From positions 19,225,001 through 19,289,000 of the forward strand of contig OX335653.1 of NCBI GenBank assembly GCA_946894095.1: 64,000 nt of DNA. Reading direction: 5' to 3'. Below, in pieces: positions 12,701 through 25,000 of the stretch. Each line of letters starts with the position of its first letter. Within the stretch, counting starts at the first letter, position 1. Below the pieces are notes generated by a model. The model was not told the origin of the DNA. It saw only the letters and a list, made by a program, of their open reading frames with translations, and did no database searches. The DNA is from Incurvaria masculella. Taxonomy: Eukaryota; Arthropoda; Insecta; Lepidoptera; Incurvariidae. Position numbers and translations under genes: made by a program.

Positions 12701-15700
12701 ATCGCCGAGTGCGATTGCCGAAAATGTCCTTGATTCTTTGACGCAAAAGGTTATGGCTGTAATTCGAAACGATATTCAATAAATTATGGCAGGAATGGAA
12801 TGGAATGGCAGGAATATGGAAATTTAGATTCGAGAAATGAATGCATCACTCACTAAATCTTATAGTTTTAAACTCCGCAATCTTCTGGACGTGATTTAAA
12901 TGTTTACTGTCAACATTCTTGATGATCTTCAACATTATTATCAGAACGTAAGTGGTATTTCTCAAACGAGTGAACTGAAACATGAATTTCTCAAAAAACA
13001 CTTTTCCTTTTCGCCTTTCCCTGGAGCTCCGGAACGCAGCCGCTCAAGACCTTCAGACTACCCACAACTGCAATCTTCGTCAACGGCGGAACACGTCAAA
13101 TTGACAGTTCGCCATTGGCCGCCGCTGGACACGGGACCTCACGTGAAGATGAGTCATGTTTGGTTCGAAACCTTGTGCTCCGCATAAATAATGCTGTGAG
13201 TAGAAAGCCGTTAATCTTTGAAAAGGTATTTGCATTATCATTGTCACTCACCACAAGATCATCAGTATATGCACTACGCATATCGACCATGTACTCAATG
13301 GCATTGTTGGCGTACTCTATAAAGTTGATTTCCTTGCCTTTTAAACTATCGGAATATCTCACCTCAAGATGTTTGATCTCCGAGTTGCGTATCTCGAGCA
13401 GGTCCTTCGTAATGCTGTTGACGTCCTTGAGTGAGGCGACCTGCGCCGTCAGCGCAGCGATTTGCAGCTCTTGGTTCTTAACTATCTTTGTTTTATCGAA
13501 GATCATCCCGCTCGCTTTTTTCAGCAGCTGGAAGCAGAACGGGCTGTGATTACCATGGTTATTTTGGCAATTCAGTTACACGCAATCGAAAGAAAAATGA
13601 ATACTTCCACAGTCAACTAGAATTCGATTTATCGATGTTTCTTTCCCCCCGAATAAGGATTACTTTCATGGTTCGGAAGTATGTAATGTAAAACTGTAGG
13701 TTTCTTACCCTCTCTTTCCTCATATCATCATCACTTTTCATTAAGTTTGATTAAATCAAAATCAAACGTTTGTATTCTGTCTGTCCGTCTATCCACTCAT
13801 AACTTAAGAACCTTACCATGTGGTGGATATCTTGACTTTCCCCATAAGTTATTGACTACTTAGCATCCTGCTAAAGTACCTGAGGTTTTAGCAGCGGTGA
13901 TTAACAGAGTGAAAAACCATTATTTTTTTCAGACTTGAACGTGGTTTAAGTTCACTTGATCGAATAACACGTCGTTTGACAGTTATAATGGTATGAAATG
14001 CAACTTAACGCCATATTTAATCACTATCTTGACTATTCACTAATATTTGACTGGCAAATTAAGTGAGCATGGTCACCCCCCCCTTAACATAGATCCCTAA
14101 TACCATAACGACCGTCATGATATTAGCCCAACACACCACATTCCTAAAAGAATATTATAATAATAATAATAAATCTTTATTTCACTGATTAAGCAAGTTC
14201 AGTACATGTACAGGAATAATAAACAGAACAATAGGTTTTGAGATAGTGTCGGTTTGTATGTGTATGTAGGTGTATATGTATCGTGTTCATTCAAGAATAT
14301 TTTTGCTGTAAAAGTTTAGTAGGATCCCTGTCTCCCAAACTAGGATTCCCTGTGCTATGGGAGACAGGGTCTTTCGTCGCAATATAATAATTTATAGTAG
14401 AACGTAGTATAGGAATAATTTGTTGGGCAATATTAAAATATATATTATAAAGTGTAAAATAAATAGTTTGTATATCCAAGCAATCAGTGGTCAATAGACT
14501 ATATTGCATTAAACATATTTGTGTTGCTTGGCTCCTATGCTCCGAATATATGCCATATCAGGACCATCGCCCTTAATGACCACGGCTACATTTAACTGGA
14601 TGAAAAATACGGACAAGTTTTCATAAAAGGTTCGAGCATCTTTTCGTCCAATGCGATTTTATCAATCCAGGCGAGCCTAACCCTGATAGGATTTAGGGGA
14701 GTAGGGGTGATAGTATGGAAAGGAATGACGGATCCAGCTTTCCGGTCAGGAGGGGTCATATAGTCGACCAGATCCAGGCTAGGAGGGATCCATGAGGAAC
14801 ATGACCCAATGCCCCCTTCCCCGTTGATCCGCCCTTGGGCTACAGTTTTAAATGGATTTTGATCCATGGAACAACCCGCATTAGTGACGAAATGCTAAGT
14901 GACTCATTAAGAGAAAGAAAGTGGTGCATGTAGGGTGGGAATCTAACCCATGGCCTCTGGCATGGAAGGCTAGTCCCTAGCCCCTGAACTACGAGCCGCT
15001 CAACTTACCTTCACATTTGTCTCAAAATTCACTCATATTTTCTCAATTAAAACTGCTATAAGTTTTTTTCCTTCCAGTTCAATGCATCCGTGCAAAGGGG
15101 AGGCACTGGCATGGCACCTAATTCCACTGACAATGTGGCGTGATCAGTCAGATTTTAGTAGAGGGCTAATATCACGACAGGTAATAATATCACCACAGCC
15201 TAATATCACTTGCGTGAGATAAAAACCGGCCAAGTGCGAGTCGGACTCTCACACGAAGGGTTCCGTAATATTTGACCTAATGAAATCACGTATCTTGTAT
15301 GGTGGTCCCCTTTATTTTTTTGATTTTTTTTTATTTTTACTATTTGTCGTAAAAGCGGAAACATAAAGACACACTCTGTGAAAATTTCACCTGCCTACCT
15401 ATTACGGTTCATGAGATACAGCCCTGTGACAGACTGTCGGGCGGACGGACAGCGGAGGCTTAGTAATAGGGTTCCGTTGGCACCCTTTGAGTACGGAACC
15501 CTAAAAACAATCTGCCCACAATACCTATGTATGTTAGTAAAACTTAACTGGTAAACTAAGCAAATACATGTTTTACACAGCTTTGTTTGTGCTTTAGCTC
15601 ATTGACTTTGAATATAAATAGACACAAAATGTTCACTACGCAACAACTCGACCTCAAATATTTATTTTTTCGAAATGCAACCAACCTTCAAACTCAAACT

Positions 15701-18700
15701 TGCTGAAAGCGTACATGTAAATAATGTTAAGAGTATCCTTATACCTAAACATTTTCGACCTATTTTTGCGATTGAAACGGGATAACCAGAGCCCGACATT
15801 GTCGCTTAGTTAGAGTAGCTCGGAATAAATCTTTCGAAATGTGACCAACCCGCATAACGCGTGAAAATGGTTTTTCAATTGTTTTGTTAAAGAAATTACG
15901 CAAGGTTATATTATTATAACTAAATTGGTAGATAATGTTATAAAAAAGCGGCTCGTAGCCTAGTGGCGCGGGGACTGGCCTAGCGTACCAGAGACCTGGG
16001 TTCAATACCGACATGCACCACTGTCTTTCTCTTTCCGAGTTCGACAAGTGCATTTCGTTACGAATGCGAGCTGCTCCATGGTTCGGAATCCATGTAAAAC
16101 TGTAGGTCCCCTTCCCCTACTAGGTGGTACGGTTTATGCCCGCCCGGGTTGGTACCATCGCATTGGATGAAAAGATGGTCGAAGCGGCAATGAAAAATTG
16201 TCCGTGTTTTCCATCCAGTTCAATGTAGCCGTGCTCATAAAGGGAAGGTCCCGCCATGGCACCAAATCCCTTCGGGAATGAGGTGTATTGGGCTAATATC
16301 ATAACGATAGTTGTGTGGTATTAGCCATCCATGTCAGGTCGCATAAAAAAAAAAACGCTCCTTAAAATTATATTTAAATCAATATCAGCAGAAAACCTTA
16401 AAAGAATATGTTTGATACCCACCTGACTTCAGCATTTTTTTCCATGCAAAAAAAATTTATTTTCTAAAATTATTCTTTAAAACTATATCGGTAGAACGTT
16501 AGCTGAAATTACACAAGTTTTTTACATGTTCTTATTCCATAAGAATCAGAAACTGCAAACGCATTGGCTAGTATAATAATCGTTTAATTTCAAGTTCAAT
16601 TTCATATATTAAATCGTATATTATAATAATCGCCATACATCTATTATAATTATCTTTCTATACAGGGTGTTGCAACGGCCACTACATATTTGGGAAATTA
16701 TTATTTGGATTGAAATAAAGTAAAAAGTTTAAAAACTTTTTTCTGAATATGCTCTAAATAAAAACTCCTAATCTCCGCCTGTGCTTAATCCATCTATCGG
16801 AAGCTTACTTATTCCGTGCCGGAAGAACTGTAAATTAAATTCCTGAGACCCTTCTCTAGCCCAGAACATAAAAGTGTTCTCTGATCGTTGCGATACTCAC
16901 CGTAAGATGCCGAACATATGTTTTTACCTTTCCCAATCACCCAAGACTCAGTTAACTTGTCAAGCTCATCGTGCAGCGGGTACCGTACCTCCTCGTGTTG
17001 CTGCTTGATGGTCTCGACCAGTTCGTGGTTCCTGGTGCCGGGCCTCGTCAGCGCGGCCGTCAGCTCTGTCTCCAGGGTCTTCACGCGGGCCTTCAATAAC
17101 TCTATCTCGTTGTCCTTGGCCTTAACGAAACAATACGCATTGAGTTATAGTCGCATCAGAATAAAATAGTAAAACATTTCCTCGAGAAATAAACTAAACG
17201 AGTACACGAAGGAAAAGGACTGTGGTGACTCAGCGATGGTTCGCACTTACAAAAGCTGCAGCATGCTACAGCAATCAGGCGAAGTTGGTTTTCAATCACC
17301 ACCTAGTTGTTGGGGGTGTGTTGGTGTGTGAGGCTGTGTTGGTGTGTGAGGTTGTGTTGGTGTGTGAGGGTGTGTTGAGTGACAAGGTCCGATAGTTACG
17401 TGAGTGTGCAATTGAGTAAGCCCGAAGGAATATTGGCCATGTAGATAAATAAATAGAAACATCTGTACCTAAGGCCCACAAATATTAAATTAATAGATGA
17501 GGATAAATGCGAAACAAAGAGCAAATGTGTAAATCATAATGCGAAACATATTACTTTATTACGTTCATATAGCTCTTATATTACGGACACATTGCTTTTC
17601 CATAAACCACTACATGCAACCAACTACGCACGAAATGCACTTATTCCACGTATCACAGAAGCCTATAACAATAAATACCAGCACATTGATCTCTTCCATC
17701 TCAGTAAATTCATCTTTAAAAAACAAGTAAAGAATACTCTCATACAGTCACACGGCACGTGATCTGAAAATTGACATAAATACATCTATCTACGTACTAA
17801 TCTAACCCTATACAACTACCTATATGTGTATTTTTAATTAAATTTATTATTATTATTACTACTATACCTACAATAAATATCAATGTTCGAGATATATACT
17901 ATTTACGCCTTAATTTTAGTTTTTAATAATATATATAAGTAATTATATACATTCACACCTACACTCTTTACTACACACTACAACATACTCTACATACTTC
18001 ACACTCGTTTACATACATATACTCTTTAACAGATACATCCCTATTTGAATAAATTTAAATACTAATCAGGGAAACATATAATTGGCCTAACCTTATTAGT
18101 TCATAAGAAATATTGTCTATATTTTTGTAATTGGCTGTTTGTTTTCTTTCTTAAATAAATAAGTAATGCCGCTACTGATTAATGCCTATATTAGATATAT
18201 ATTAAAGCATTTCTTATTTATTCGTCGTACCTACACATACTTTATAAAATCTATACTAAAATGCATAAAAAACAATTCGGATGCGGGAGGCGGAAACCAG
18301 TCATAGGGCAGGCATGGGATTCAATTATTAAAAAACATCTTGAATATATTATTATTATTATTATTTGGTTTATAACACTAGCAGCTATAAGCTGATGCGT
18401 GCATATCAGGTTTTAGAACTACTGAGTGCACTTGTTATTTTTTTTGTTTTTTGTTTATTTATTTATGGTCTATTTCCATATTTATATTTGTCTAGTAAAT
18501 TTTTGAACCCATTAACTGTTTTGGCACTTATGACTTCCTGTGGTAGTTGATTCCAGGAGTGTACAACTCTGTTGCAAAGAAAATGTTTTCTGGGGTTTGT
18601 CCTTGAGGAAGAGTGGTTCAGCTTTAGGCTATGTCCTCTAAGGTGAGTCAATGTGTTTATTGCAAACATTTCGTTGAGTTTGGAGGTACTGTAGTAATTA

Positions 18701-20574
18701 TTGAGGATCTTATAGACTTCGATGAGGTCTCCACGCATACGCAAGGATACGCATAAATAAAGTGTATATGTCATGTTTATGTGTACATTTGAAATTGACA
18801 AACAAACATTTAGACACAAAATTATGAAACCTTTAGTTTAAGCTTAATGACATCTGAAGCGGCTTCTCTTTTCGTCTTCTCCAATTCAGAGACAGCGTCC
18901 AATAGTTCAGACTCCCGCCTATTCCATTCGTCCTGGATACCAGTAATTCACATTAATTCTGAATCCCGTCTGTTCTATGTATATTTCCTAGGTACCAGTA
19001 TAGTCCATATAAGTTCTTACTCCCGCCTACTCAATTCCTACTGGACACCAGTATTGTTAACATTAGTTATATCTCCCGACGAATACAGATTCATTCTGAA
19101 TTTCTACTGTTCCATTCGTTATTATAACAAATTGCCAGCATTAATTGACTTTCTGCGTATTCAACACGGTATGCAAAGCCTTAAAATGTTCAATGTGAAT
19201 GGCAATTTATTCCCTATTCGCTTAAGATAGATAAGGTTTTGACCATGGGTGTGAGGAAATTACTCACCTCCATGGTTTTTACAGCCATTTGTCAAAGTAA
19301 CTATCTAATACTGTTTACGCGGCGAAGAAAAAAGTTAAGCATGTAATTCAAAGTAATTTCTTTCCTCTCATTCCTTGTGTTTTTTTAAAGAGTGTTGTCG
19401 TGACTTTGGACTATATTTAATTCCTTTTTCTTTTCCATTCCTTTTTATTTCCTAATCTTATTCCAGACCGCAGATATTCATATCCTGTCTACCTGTTGAT
19501 CCCAAAAAAATAAACCACAGTTGCTAATCTCGAAAATATTGAGTATCATGTATACCATCTACTAGAAATTGTATGTTACATATGAGTTGCTTACCACAAA
19601 TAGACGATTTTTTTCCAGGAGCGATCGCTCTGATTTTTTACATATTTGAAACAATAAGAAATATATACTTATGTTTTACAATACTTACATTCGCACTTGA
19701 ATCAGCATGTACACCTTCACCTAGAGTAGGTATGACATCGTTGGCAAGTGTTGCCACCGAAATTGCAACTTCTGTAAGTATTGGAACTACTGAGTCCGAG
19801 GGAGCAGTTTGAGAAGTAAAGGCTATCAGCCCGGAAGGAGTGCCTAACTCAGGTATACTAGCAACTGGCGCTGCCACAGTGCCTGGAGGATCAGTTACAA
19901 CTGTTTCAGGATTAACGGGTAAAGGAGTAATAACAGGAGCAGTTACTATGGGTGCCGATGCATCAGGAAGTGTTGTAGCTTTTTGAAGAGCTGCATCATT
20001 TGTAACATCATTAGTTAACGTGCTTTTAGGTGTGCCTGCATCTATTGGGGCATCGGAAGCCGATGCAAAAATGATAGAATTGTTGATAAGGTCGGCAGGA
20101 AGTGTGGTGCTCACAGGAGACTGGATGATAATGGGATCTTGAATACAGGGTAATAAAGGCTCTTTATCTCCGGATATCGGAGCCGCGGGAGGCGTCGCGT
20201 GTACCACCTGAGAATAAATAAGAAACGATTGCATTGTCGGCATGCTCTTGCAAATATGTGATGTTATTCTAATTACACATTTGTTCATCAACAATTTTGT
20301 TAAATATTTTATTGTTTACCTCATTATCGTTCACTGTTTTACTTTCTGGTGTTGACTGTGCTACTCCTGCAATAACCATCCCAATATTCAATGGTTCGCC
20401 AGCAGCAGATAAGATTGTACATGAATCCGCGGAGGGTTTGACTGTTTCCTCCGCAGGGCTGGTAGGAGGCTGCGCCACTTTATCTCCGCTTCCGTCGGCT
20501 CCTGGTGCATCATTTGTACCGCTGTTTGTCGGAGCTGTGGTTTCACAACTGATTTCAGATTGTGAGTTACCCAT
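9770..20574 (-). CDS. Coiled-coil protein, unrecognised, 470 aa
   Basis: Seven coding exons on the minus strand: 20320-20574, 19689-20207, 18831-18932, 16989-17120, 13363-13527, 12285-12422, 9770-9871. Each junction has AG/GT borders (donors such as GTAAGT, GTGAGA), and all six introns are phase 0, giving 470 residues. Residues 1-258 are low-complexity, rich in Ala, Pro, Thr, Ser and Val, and probably disordered. Residues 259-460 are charged and helical, with Leu/Glu/Lys spacing of a coiled coil; the tail is SEASGGPAPSPST. The start was chosen because MGNSQSEISC lies six bases inside an exon after a good acceptor (CTTTCAG), so a non-coding leader exon is likely; an upstream coding exon cannot be excluded. 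Gly2 and Ser6 fit an N-myristoylation site. I do not recognise the family; it lacks the usual signature of TACC proteins. The exon chain is more certain than any function. Introns carry SINEs, LINE remnants and MITEs. Confidence 0.8.
10317..10501. repeat. Small MITE with 18-bp inverted ends
   Basis: Ends GGTTTCCCGGTGTGTGAT and ATCGCACACCGGGAAACC are inverted with one mismatch. Inner sequences (TAGGCCGACATGTGTCG / CGAAACATATCGGCC) also pair, giving a long stem. Lies in the last intron of the coiled-coil gene. Confidence 0.75.
10568..11271 (+). repeat. MITE with GCTCTGTTCGGGCT ends, long form
   Basis: Inverted ends AGCTCTGTTCGGGCTATTGC and GCAAGCAGCCCGAACAGAGC. Highly similar over its outer parts to 29695-30148, but carries about 235 extra internal bases (around 10944-11178). 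Small ORFs inside are incidental. Confidence 0.8.
11272..12284. other. Intronic, no further gene seen
   Basis: Intron of the coiled-coil gene. The part around 11420-11760 is less AT-rich and may be an old transposon piece, but I cannot assign it. Confidence 0.4.
12597..12780 (+). pseudogene. Possible LINE ORF1 zinc-finger remnant
   Basis: One frame reads a cysteine-paired WKCPFC followed, after a frame change, by KKGGDNTSTAVRE. This resembles the 'WKCPEC..KKGDNTNTPVR' region of ORF1 proteins in moth non-LTR retrotransposons. Frameshifted and short. Antisense to its host coiled-coil gene. Family assignment is from memory and tentative. Confidence 0.4.
13930..14085. repeat. Right half of the 1166-1536 fold-back family
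   Basis: Shares AACACGTCGTTTGACAGTTA and TTTAATCACT..TTGACTATTCAC with 1425-1510. The left arm is missing or too diverged to see. Confidence 0.55.
14570..15005 (-). mobile_element. SINE, antisense, with ~150-bp insertion
   Basis: Antisense copy of the 15948-16357 family, ending at the head complement GAACTACGAGCCGCTC. Between the body blocks near 14690 and 14840 sits about 150 bp absent from other copies, with repeated GGATCC/AGGGATCC words. Either an insertion or a subfamily variant. Confidence 0.65.
15072..15215 (+). mobile_element. SINE 3' fragment
   Basis: Matches the CCAGTTCAATG..CTGGCATGGCACCTAATTCC and GGCTAATATCA part of the family. Truncated at the 5' side and abutting the next repeat. 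Confidence 0.55.
15221..15509 (+). repeat. Lepidopteran 'GGCCAAGTGCGAGTCGG' repeat, copy 2
   Basis: Well-preserved copy from AAAAACCGGCCAAGTGCGAG to GAGTACGGAACCCTAAAAA, with the terminal GGGTTCCGT / ACGGAACCC pair intact. Confidence 0.85.
15948..16357 (+). mobile_element. Full-length tRNA-headed SINE (reference copy)
   Basis: About 400 bp. The head has a perfect-looking RNA polymerase III A box (TAGCCTAGTGG, 15956-15966) and B box (GGTTCAATACC, 15999-16009). Then come the CT-rich TCTTTCTCTTTCCGAGTT block, CCATGTAAAACTGTAGGTCC, TCCAGTTCAATGTAGCC and TGTGGTATTAGCCATCCATG, ending in GCATAAAAAAAAAAA. Most copies in this window are fragments of it. It lies antisense in an intron of the coiled-coil gene. 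Confidence 0.85.
17317..17377 (+). repeat. 18-bp tandem repeat (3.4 copies)
   Basis: Three units of TGTGTTGGTGTGTGAGGN in tandem followed by a partial fourth. A short minisatellite in an intron of the coiled-coil gene. Confidence 0.85.
17580..17762 (+). pseudogene. Possible non-LTR reverse transcriptase C-terminal remnant
   Basis: The frame from 17580 to the stop at 17760-17762 contains YARNALIPRITEAYNN and HIDLFHLSKFIFKK, a pattern like the far C-terminus of Jockey-like reverse transcriptases. No catalytic domain remains. The AT-rich stretch after it to about 18060 may be its 3' UTR. Family assignment is inference. Confidence 0.45.
18463..18740 (-). pseudogene. LINE reverse transcriptase C-terminal remnant
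   Basis: A frame of about 92 codons contains RMRGDLIEVYKILNN, LTHLRGHSLKLNHSSSR and NRVVHSWNQLPQEVI, then a stop. The 'RGDLIEVYKIL...LRGHSLKL...NRVVxxWNxLP' pattern is the conserved C-terminal region found in many animal LINE reverse transcriptases. The catalytic YxDD part is absent, so it is 5'-truncated. It lies just downstream of exon 18831-18932, same strand as the host gene. Confidence 0.8.
18901..19120. repeat. Degenerate ~54-bp tandem repeat overlapping an exon start
   Basis: Units start at about 18901, 18955, 19011 and 19065 (54, 56, 54 bp and a partial). Shared words are TCCCGCCTA/TCCCGTCTG near the start and GGATACCAGT/GGTACCAGTA/GGACACCAGT later. The first unit covers the 5' end and acceptor of the exon starting at 18932 on the minus strand, so each later unit repeats a decayed version of that acceptor. 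Confidence 0.7.
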
Positions 20575-20809
20575 TTCCGCCTGAAAGCAACCACATCAGT
20601 AAGTATGTCACCGAAAATAACGTTACATAATTTTAGTCTAGCTCTGATTCTGTAATGGGAGTTAAGTTGCAAGAACATAGCGGGCTTATTTCGAGTATCA
20701 TAGAACCATGAATACCAAACCATGTTTTAATAAAAAGATCTGAATATTCCATTGACCAGAACTGTATAAAGTGTAGTTTAAAAGTGATAATTCTTTTAAA
20801 ATTTGTGTA

Positions 20810-21010
20810 CAGCTAGTGGTGTAGGGACTAGAGGGCTTGCCTTTCGTGGGAGAGGTTATTGGTTCAAATCCTGTCTTACACCACTTTCTTTCTCTTTCTG
20901 AGTTGGATAAGTGCATTTCGTTACAAATTCGAGCTGTTCATAGTTCGGAACCCAAGTAAAACTGTAGGTCTCCTTCCCCTACTAGGTGGATCTTACAAAC
21001 AAATGACATA
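20810..21010 (+). mobile_element. SINE, 5' half
   Basis: Head and CT-rich block of the 15948 family (GTGGTGTAGGGACTAGAGGG, GGTTCAAATCC B box, TTTCTTTCTCTTTCTGAGTT), ending near CCCTACTAGGTGGAT. The 3' half is missing. Lies upstream of the coiled-coil start codon. Confidence 0.75.
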
Positions 21011-21547
21011 AGGCCACTAAAAACTGCACCCAGCCAGCCATCTACTCAGGAAACCGAAAACGAGAAGTTCTCGTGTTCCGTTCTGTCAAACTCTATGTAG
21101 AAAAAAGATGCCAAATTTTTTTCAGTATAGAGTTTGACAGTACCAAACTCGAGAACTTTTCGCGTTCGCTTTCATGAGTAGACCCCCGGGCCGATTGCAC
21201 GAAAGGACACAAAATCAACGTCAACGCATGATTAAACACGTCCGTTTTAATGGATTCGATTTTACTCTGGAATTGTATTTTATTTTGAAAGATTGAAATT
21301 TCATCACGTCTTACATGGTAAATCCGGTAATAATCTACCTTTTTAATTTTAATAGCCAACTCTGGAAACTACTGGTTGTTAACAGGGCCCGCCTCGTGAT
21401 AGATGTTACGCTGCATTTATTAAATCAGAACTGTAGGGACCTCAGCGCTCTCTACATAGTCCTAATAGTTTTAACATGCCATCACAATAGATGGAGCTAA
21501 GGATAAACATGCCAAAACACAAGCAGTCGTATTCAGAGTTAACTTTC

Positions 21548-21654
21548 AAATTTTAGTACGCGTACAAGCACCGAACTAACAGTACAAAATGCTATTTAGT
21601 CCGGCGATAATCCACATATTAAAGTTAGTCCTCCCACTCTGAATACTACTGAAG
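21548..21654 (+). repeat. Short 'TTTAGTCCGGCG' repeat
   Basis: About 105 bp containing ACCGAACTAACAGTACAAAA, TTTAGTCCGGCGATAATCC and CCCACTCTGAATAC. Related copies at 27655-27753, 43864-43977 and, inverted, 51700-51842 and 59413-59508. Confidence 0.65.
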
Positions 21655-21788
21655 ATTTCTACATATATCGAAGTACCCACCTTTACATATTCACAGGATG
21701 ATAATATTCAATCTTGGATTCATTCAACCCATCAAAATATTAAAACACTCTCCGATTTCGATAAACACATTCATTGCACAGCAAAACC

Positions 21789-22083
21789 AAAAACCGGCCA
21801 AGTGCGAGCCGGTCTCGCACACGAAGCGTTCCGTACCATCGTACACGATTTAATCACGTTTTTTGTATGGGTTAATTCTTTAATTCCTTTAATTCTTATT
21901 AATTTTGCCTATTTGTTGTTATAGCGGCAAAATAAATACACAATCTGGGCAAATTTCAGCTGCCTACCTATTACGGTTCATGAGATACAGCCCTGTGACA
22001 GACGGACGGACGGACGGACGGACGGACGGACGAACAGCGGAGGCTTAGTAATAGGGTTCCGTTTTCACCCTTTGGGTACGGAT
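21789..22083 (+). repeat. Lepidopteran 'GGCCAAGTGCGAG' repeat with (GACG)8
   Basis: Copy 3 of the family. The GACGG segment after CAGCCCTGTGACA has expanded into a tetranucleotide run at 22001-22032. The 3' end reads TTGGGTACGGATTAAACC, altered from the usual GGAACCCTA. Confidence 0.8.
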
Positions 22084-25000
22084 TAAACCTAGTATGATAC
22101 ACACATATTTCATATGAGATTGGATGAGTCCGTTGCAATGTGGCGGGAAATGAAAAAATACATTTAAAAGTGACAGCCTATGAAGCATCTTCGCAACATT
22201 TTCCGGCGTTCGCGCATCGTAGAAAATCATGGCGCATAGTTCATACCAATTCCGAAGTTCGCAAACATCACAACCATCTAAGACTCGTTAATATTAATCG
22301 AGGCCAAAACAACATTAAATTTGATGTGAAAACCAGAAATATAATAATTTCTATTAGTAACATTCTATATAGAAAGACTGTGCAACGACAGGTTAGATTA
22401 TTTTTTCTAGTCGCGTCGGTGAATTTTAGGCCAGCTGTGTCAATCGTCAAGAATAAATGGTGTGCATTTTTAAAAAGTACTTACCATTATTTTCCCTGAA
22501 TTTCGTTGAGACGTGCAAAGGAAATAATTGTGTACAGCTATGCAACTTGACTCACACTAAATTTTCCTCCAGAAGTACGCGAAGCTGCGCACCACGTTTC
22601 AAAATGATTATTTTCGGAATGGGATACAGTGTAAAAATAGCTCACCAACATTAAAACAACGCTACGCATGCAAGTTTCCTTACCAGAGGCTTTATACAGA
22701 TACGTCGTCTTATTTTTTGTTTGTATTATACAATTATTCTGGTGAAATGCCCGAAAATATACATCTATCCGACATCCCTTTTAAAATTAAAATACCTAAA
22801 TGCATGGTTTATTAATTTGCAGCTAGAGAACACCGAAATTCATAGTGTTGTCAACTAAAATGTAGGCAACATAATTTGTTTTTTGTTGCCGACTATTATT
22901 GGTGCTGCTGACTAGCCATTTTGTTGCTTTATTTCAAATACCATTGCATACATATGGCTTACGATTAAATATTTAATACGTAAAAGTAATCAAGTGTTAT
23001 TTTTTTGTTTCTTGTAACTTATAATTTTGCACTGATAAATATTTTTTCAATTGGTTTCCAAATTATGTGATGTTCGCCATTTGTGTATATTTGCAGCTGG
23101 CCACACCAACATGAGTGGTTCAATTCAACCACAGAATACTAACTACCAGTCAGTATTATATTCTGTGCTTGAACTGGAATTTAGTTTCGTTTTGTTGTGC
23201 TGTTTTAAACGTTTACATGCGCTTTGTTTGTAAAAAGTCTGGCTGGGTATCACAAAAAACTCACGAAATTCGTTTTTCTTTGGGGCATGCAATTTATTTT
23301 TTAGTGCTCCGTCAAGTAAGTATTTGGTTATTTCAAATCTGAGTTTTGGTATCGCAATGCTGATAAATATTTGAGTCCATCCACTACGATAGGCGAGAGC
23401 TTTCGTGTTTTGTTTTATAGTTCTGTCCAGCGAGGTCCAAAAATCGCGATCCTCAACATGCAGCGTTCGAAGCCGGGATCAGGTAGAATACCATGGACTC
23501 TTTAGGCTTTTATCTCCTACAGTTCATAATTTGATCCCATAACTCACTTTACCATCGCATGAGTGCTTCAGATCAGAGCTTCTAAATACCATGCATGTTG
23601 ATTCTTATTTTTCATGCAGACCTACCTTAAATCTAATCTTAAATAGATTTAATCCTACTCGGCACCCATATTTGAAGCTCCTTAGATGGATAGAATTAAA
23701 GATTGACCTTCTGGAAGTTTGAAAATGGTTGGAAATTTTATTTTAAGGAAACAATCTTTCATTTTAATACAATGAATCAAATATGTCGTATCATTTCGTC
23801 AATTCGATTAATTCACGTGTTCACATGTAATTTCGGAATAATTTACTTTAAGTTATATTAACATGACAGACATGCAGGCCCCAACATGGACTGGTTAGTT
23901 TAAGGTTTATTTCTTTAAATAAACCTTGGGTATATTTTTTTGTTGACCACCTAAAATTTTATGGAATTAAAATAGCTTTCATATTTTTCATCCTGAGAAT
24001 GTAATTCGCGCATCACCCTCAGCGCCACAGTAGGCATTGGCATTCACAAGGAGAATGTTAAAACTAATGTGAGGCATCTGGGGTGATGCCATTTATAGTT
24101 GCAAAACAACAAAACAAAATTTATTTTTATTTCTTAGGCTTGTGTTAAAAAAACCAAGTTCAAATTTATTTAGTTTTAGTACAATAGACAGCCTGTGTTT
24201 CATAAATACAGATAACCTACGGTAATTAATGATACATTTTAAAGTATTTTCATCGCCCCATCGAGCCATTCTTTAAGAAAGCACAAAAATATTTTCCAAA
24301 AAGTACACTGCACAAATATCTACTAGTAAACGTGTCCATACATGCTAGTACTTAGCTCGCCACCCCCACTACGCCACTCACTGCACACCGCGTGCCGCTG
24401 GTACACAAAAAATTAAACTGGGCGAGTAGCTCGCACGCTGGCTAATAGCAATCGATTTACCAGCCGTAACACAATACAAATTCTACTGGCACAAACGAGA
24501 CAGCTACAGGCATGCTTTCGTACCGATCTGCTGGCATGTGCATCTGTGGCTTATTCTCTTATCTGTGATTACATACCCACTTGTTTTTCTTTTTTTTTTA
24601 TGTTAAGCGTGGCACATTGCACACACCAGGACCTCACAAAACAATCTTGCTCGGCTGGGCTTGGGCTATTGGACTTTCATAGGGGCTGCGAAAACCATGC
24701 CGGCCGGCCAGGTGCTTCTTCACACCCTGTTCAAAGTCGGTTGTACTTTGAGGGAAAAACTTCGGCAGAGTTGATCTCTTCAATTTCACTTTTTAAACCA
24801 AGTTATTGGTTGTTTTGGGGTTCTCACCCTACTTACCCTAATGTCTGTTCTGCCATTAAAAAATGAGTATATTTTTTATGCATGTATCTACAAAAATAAG
24901 TGTTATCTTTTTTCAATTAAAACTGTATAGTGGCGGTAAGAGACATTATTCTTTGCTGAAAATTTTACTGGAAAGTGGGTTTAAAATGCGATTTAAATTA

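Noticed and set aside
19638..20294. 218-codon ORF read as a separate single-exon gene
   Set aside because: Its first 29 codons precede a clear acceptor at 20208 and its end passes a GTAAGT donor at 19688; the part between is exon 2 of the coiled-coil gene.
9770..20574. Assignment of the coiled-coil gene as TACC
   Set aside because: An N-terminal disordered part with a C-terminal coiled coil is suggestive, but the conserved TACC-domain sequence that I know is not present.
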